A stretch of DNA of 64,000 nucleotides from Amorphochlora amoebiformis. Its lineage: Eukaryota > Cercozoa > Chlorarachniophyceae. Shown here piece after piece: positions 47,374-64,000 of the stretch (position 1 is its first letter; each line of letters starts with the position of its first letter). The position numbers were made by a program, and so were the translations under genes. Under the pieces are notes generated by a model. The model saw nothing but the letters and a program-made list of their open reading frames with translations, made no database searches and was not told the origin of the DNA. The DNA lies in NCBI GenBank assembly GCA_054601695.1, contig BAAHQB010000331.1, forward strand, positions 124,001 to 188,000, read 5' to 3'.

Positions 47374-48054
47374 TCACTTCTCGATGAGTTGCCTGGGATT
47401 CTCGCCACCGACTGTGCACCCGACCGACACGCATGTGCCTAGCATTTCCCTTACAGTACCAGAGAAGTCCTTAGCCATACTACGCTCCCTCATCTGACGC
47501 GCGATCTCATAAAGCTGGTCGAGAGAGATGTCTCCATCGTGCTTAACTAAATAATTATCACTGCGTGAGATTTGAGCAGTAGGGGATTTATAATCGGTCA
47601 ACCGTGCTTGACTTTCTTTCTATCACGGGCAGGCTCGTTGAGGGCCTTGATGATAAGAGCAGCAGCGGAAGGAACAACCGAAACCTGGGCTTGACGGTTT
47701 TGGACGGTGAGCTTAACAGTGACACGTAGGCCCTTGAAAGAGGTCGTCTTCTTGGCGATATCACCCGCTAGTTTCTTGGCAGACTAAAATTAACACCAAA
47801 TTAGGCGCACCCTAGGTATTAAATAGTAACCCCCTCTTACGCATACCTCCTGAACACAGAAAATGTAATTTCAGTGCTTACCAGACCGAGAGGACCGACT
47901 TTTGGGGCAAGCGCGGAGGTACCAGCTTCCTCACCACCAACGCAGCGAAGGAAAACTGGTTTCGATAAGTTGTACGTCAATATACGACAATGATGACACA
48001 AATTCACGATTATTTACCGTATGTAATGGCGTTCGGGTCGAATTTCGGGGGCAT
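47374..48054 (-). CDS. RPL12: 60S ribosomal protein L12 (uL11)
   Basis: Part of the GTPase-associated stalk base of the large cytosolic ribosomal subunit, binding 28S rRNA and the P-stalk. Four exons, 48018-48054, 47882-47955, 47603-47783 and 47374-47546, join in phase to 155 codons ending in TGA, giving 154 residues against about 165 in animals and yeast. It begins [20 protein letters not shown] and contains [39 protein letters not shown], and [19 protein letters not shown], all in the order of the family. The start is the canonical MPPKFDPN. Introns are 56-98 nt with no TA array, in contrast to most neighbours, which suits a highly expressed gene. Its start lies 109 bp from the start of the divergent SAP-motif gene. 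Confidence 0.96.
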
Positions 48055-48163
48055 TGTGTGCGGATTGGCTGGCTTGCTATGGGCAGCGGCGGCCTTTTAT
48101 TTGTCCGGATTTATCCGACGAATTTAGAAATTTAATATTTGTCGGGTAGCTGCCGAATGAAAT
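48055..48163. promoter_or_regulatory. 109-bp bidirectional promoter of RPL12 and the SAP-motif gene
   Basis: The ATG codons of two divergent genes face each other 109 bp apart. The interval has ATTGG (a reverse CCAAT) near 48062, a perfect short inverted repeat CGGATTTATCCG near 48108-48119, and an A/T-rich patch (AAATTTAATATTT). No TA array. Confidence 0.6.
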
Positions 48164-56507
<8,344 letters not shown>

Positions 56508-56711
56508 GTATGTCCATCTAGTTCAGTTAGCGTTAAGCTACAAAGTCCGTCACTAGTAACTTAAACTGTCATGATCACTGGTATTCACGTCTCAATTCAA
56601 ATTAAACGAGCTCCGGTCTGCAATTGCCTCGACCTCATATATATCATTATATATCATGATTTATATTTAGTATCTCTAGAGTATGTCTGTATATATATGT
56701 ATATATATGTA

Positions 56712-56742
<31 letters not shown>

Positions 56743-56752
56743 GTATTTATAC

Positions 56753-56822
<70 letters not shown>

Positions 56823-57241
56823 CTAGTATATGTATGTATATTATACCATATTAGACTAGTTAGAACTAGTAAGATAAGTATGGAAGTATGGACTGGTAGT
56901 AGGATGTTAGTAGATTCGTAGATTAAATTTGTCGATACAGATGTGCATACCATAGGTTTCGTGTGTTGTGCTGATTAGAAGACTAAGTTATGTCTATTTT
57001 ACATCAAGTTCGGATGTACAAATTCATAATCATTCGAATTCGAACCAACTTGCCAAACTTTCATGATCGCACGTGAATTGTGGCTCGACCCTACACCCTT
57101 CTTGCAAATCCGACACTTTACATTTGACGGTACGCACGCACTTTTTTGACTATTATTTTTGCGGATCTTTGCCTCTCTTAAGCGCGATCCTTACCCATGT
57201 ACTAATCTCTGACCCGTCCTCTGAATGCGCCTAAATTCAAT
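56508..57241. other. Tail-to-tail intergenic region, CTAG-rich, with a short TA array
   Basis: After the SAP-gene stop there are about eight CTAG tetramers up to 56880 (for example GACTAGTTAGAACTAGTAAG) and TA arrays at about 56758-56823. From 56930 to 57241 the sequence is complex with no recognisable exon; it is likely the 3' end of the 283-aa gene. Confidence 0.55.
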
Positions 57242-58336
57242 TTATTTCCTCTTGATATCTTCTGTAGCTGGGATAGGAACAAACGATAGGGTAGCGTCTG
57301 TCTGACCGCACCGGAACGCTAGAAGGTCGTGCATCTGGGTCCCGAACTGTCCAATATCCTTTGGAGCAACGACTCTGCGAATCAAAGACATGGTGAGCAG
57401 CAGCGAGGAGACGTTGACAGCCATCGCCATTATCACTGGAGAGTGCATGTCTTTAGGTGTAGGGTTGGGAGGCTGCCGTCCTCGGGGCCAGATAGCGGAG
57501 ATCATTCGGTCGAGCATACTCAGAATGGCCTTTGGGATACCAACGAAAACCCCAGTCACTCGCTTGATGAATTCGTTCCTTATCCCCTACAAGAAAATCA
57601 AAATGAGGATCCATAACAAGGAAGTATGTTTATTGCTGCGGCCACCTGGGATATCTCTGCTGGCCTGCGATCCATTGTGTTTGCTTCATCTAGAGGAATG
57701 AAGATATTTAAGAAAATACCGTCTTGTTGCGTTTGATAGTACCTTCAAGGTCGATAATCGCTTTCAAGATAGCCTGCGAATCATTTGCAGCTTCTTGGGC
57801 CCTCTGTAAGAGCTTAGCGGTCCTGCTCTCCTTCGATTCGAGGGTTTGGATACCGGGTCCATCAGATAAGAGTAGCTTATCCTCAATCGATTTCTGAATC
57901 AGAGTAGGGCATATAAGTGACAAGATTTGTAGAGAAGTGTAATCGGATGATTTAATCACCTGGATATCGATGGGAACCTCTTCCTTGTACGCTTTCATGA
58001 AAGCTTCCTGCACGCTCGGTTGCGAGGCCATGTTTGTCCCGATGGCGATAATGGTGTCATTCTGGGGGATGAATCAAGCTTAACCTTCGGACTCTCCAAA
58101 GTGTAGAGTCAACAAGAGGAGCGTACCACTGTTGCGTTCTTGTGCACCTTCAGTCCGGCCCTGAGATATGGAAAAATTAGGCGGAAAAATGGGTTCCATC
58201 CAAATTCTGAGTACTTTTGGTCTTTCGGTTGTCCGAATAGAAGATTGGCATGTTCCTTAATCTCAGAACGTTTAAGCCAGTTTCCGCCCGCGATGGATCC
58301 GGTCCTGACCGCTTGTTTAACAGCCGGTGCAGACAT
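57242..58336 (-). CDS. Unidentified 283-aa protein
   Basis: Five exons, 58127-58336, 57960-58061, 57743-57893, 57646-57689 and 57242-57586, join in phase to 284 codons ending in TAA. Introns are 53-66 nt with good branch and pyrimidine tracts and no TA arrays. The N-terminus is MSAPAVKQAVRTGSIAGGNW, followed by an aromatic stretch (GWNPFFRLIFPYLRAG). The middle is helical and charged (SRTAKLLQRAQEAANDSQAI). A moderately hydrophobic stretch (VIMAMAVNVSSLLLTMSLI) at about residues 215-233 could be a membrane segment or a buried helix. Other frames of the region are broken by stops. I do not recognise the family. It shares a 122-bp divergent promoter with Aquarius. Confidence 0.7.
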
Positions 58337-58458
58337 GTTGACAACTCGGACCCCCCACAGAAGAGGAGTTCTAATATTGTCAGGAGCACTGAGCTTTTCT
58401 AGCCGAAATTCAATCTTAATATCGCGCAGAAGGCGTCCGCAGCGCGAGGAGCCGCGGT
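58337..58458. promoter_or_regulatory. 122-bp bidirectional promoter of the 283-aa gene and Aquarius
   Basis: Divergent ATGs at 58336 (minus) and 58459 (plus). The spacer is balanced in composition, ends in a CG-rich patch (GCGAGGAGCCGCGGT), and lacks TA arrays, TATA box and CTAG clusters. Confidence 0.55.

Positions 58459-64000
<5,542 letters not shown>

Overview
This is a nuclear window from an intron-dense eukaryote, probably a protist or alga; I cannot name the lineage. Coding exons have normal codon use under the standard code (TAA, TAG and TGA all end genes), introns are GT-AG, and most introns and intergenic tails are filled with (TA)n arrays. Those arrays generate dozens of spurious 'YIYIYI' reading frames. 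Real exons are short islands of complex sequence. I joined them by matching splice sites and codon phase; most chains close without a frame error.

Layout, left to right. (1) Minus, 271-10883: N-terminal HEAT-repeat part of a TOR kinase; the FAT/kinase part lies beyond the left edge. (2) Plus, 11685-16387: a 601-aa charged protein of unknown function. (3) Plus, 17109-21588: an unidentified gene. (4) Minus, 22234-28892: a complete Ulp1/SENP-type SUMO protease. (5) Plus, 29234-45599: a roughly 990-aa, 30-exon CHD-type chromatin protein whose SNF2 ATPase motifs are degenerate. (6) Minus, 47374-48054: ribosomal protein eL12/uL11 (RPL12). (7) Plus, 48164-56507: a 280-aa Gln/Met-rich protein with a SAP-like motif. 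(8) Minus, 57242-58336: an unidentified 283-aa protein. (9) Plus, 58459-64000: the spliceosomal intron-binding helicase Aquarius, cut by the right edge.

Genes mostly alternate in strand, giving four head-to-head promoter regions (109-801 bp), none with a long TA array. The regions after gene 3' ends are rich in the tetranucleotide CTAG. RPL12 and gene 8 have only 53-98 nt introns and no arrays; the other genes have array-expanded introns up to about 1.7 kb. Many array-bearing introns also hold partial second copies of a neighbouring exon edge, often with a decoy splice site.

The most interesting object is gene 5. It keeps two chromodomains and a SNF2-like layout across 30 in-frame exons, but the Walker A lysine, the DEAH histidine and the motif VI arginines are all missing, so it looks like a chromatin pseudo-ATPase rather than a broken gene. 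No operon-like or viral system was seen.
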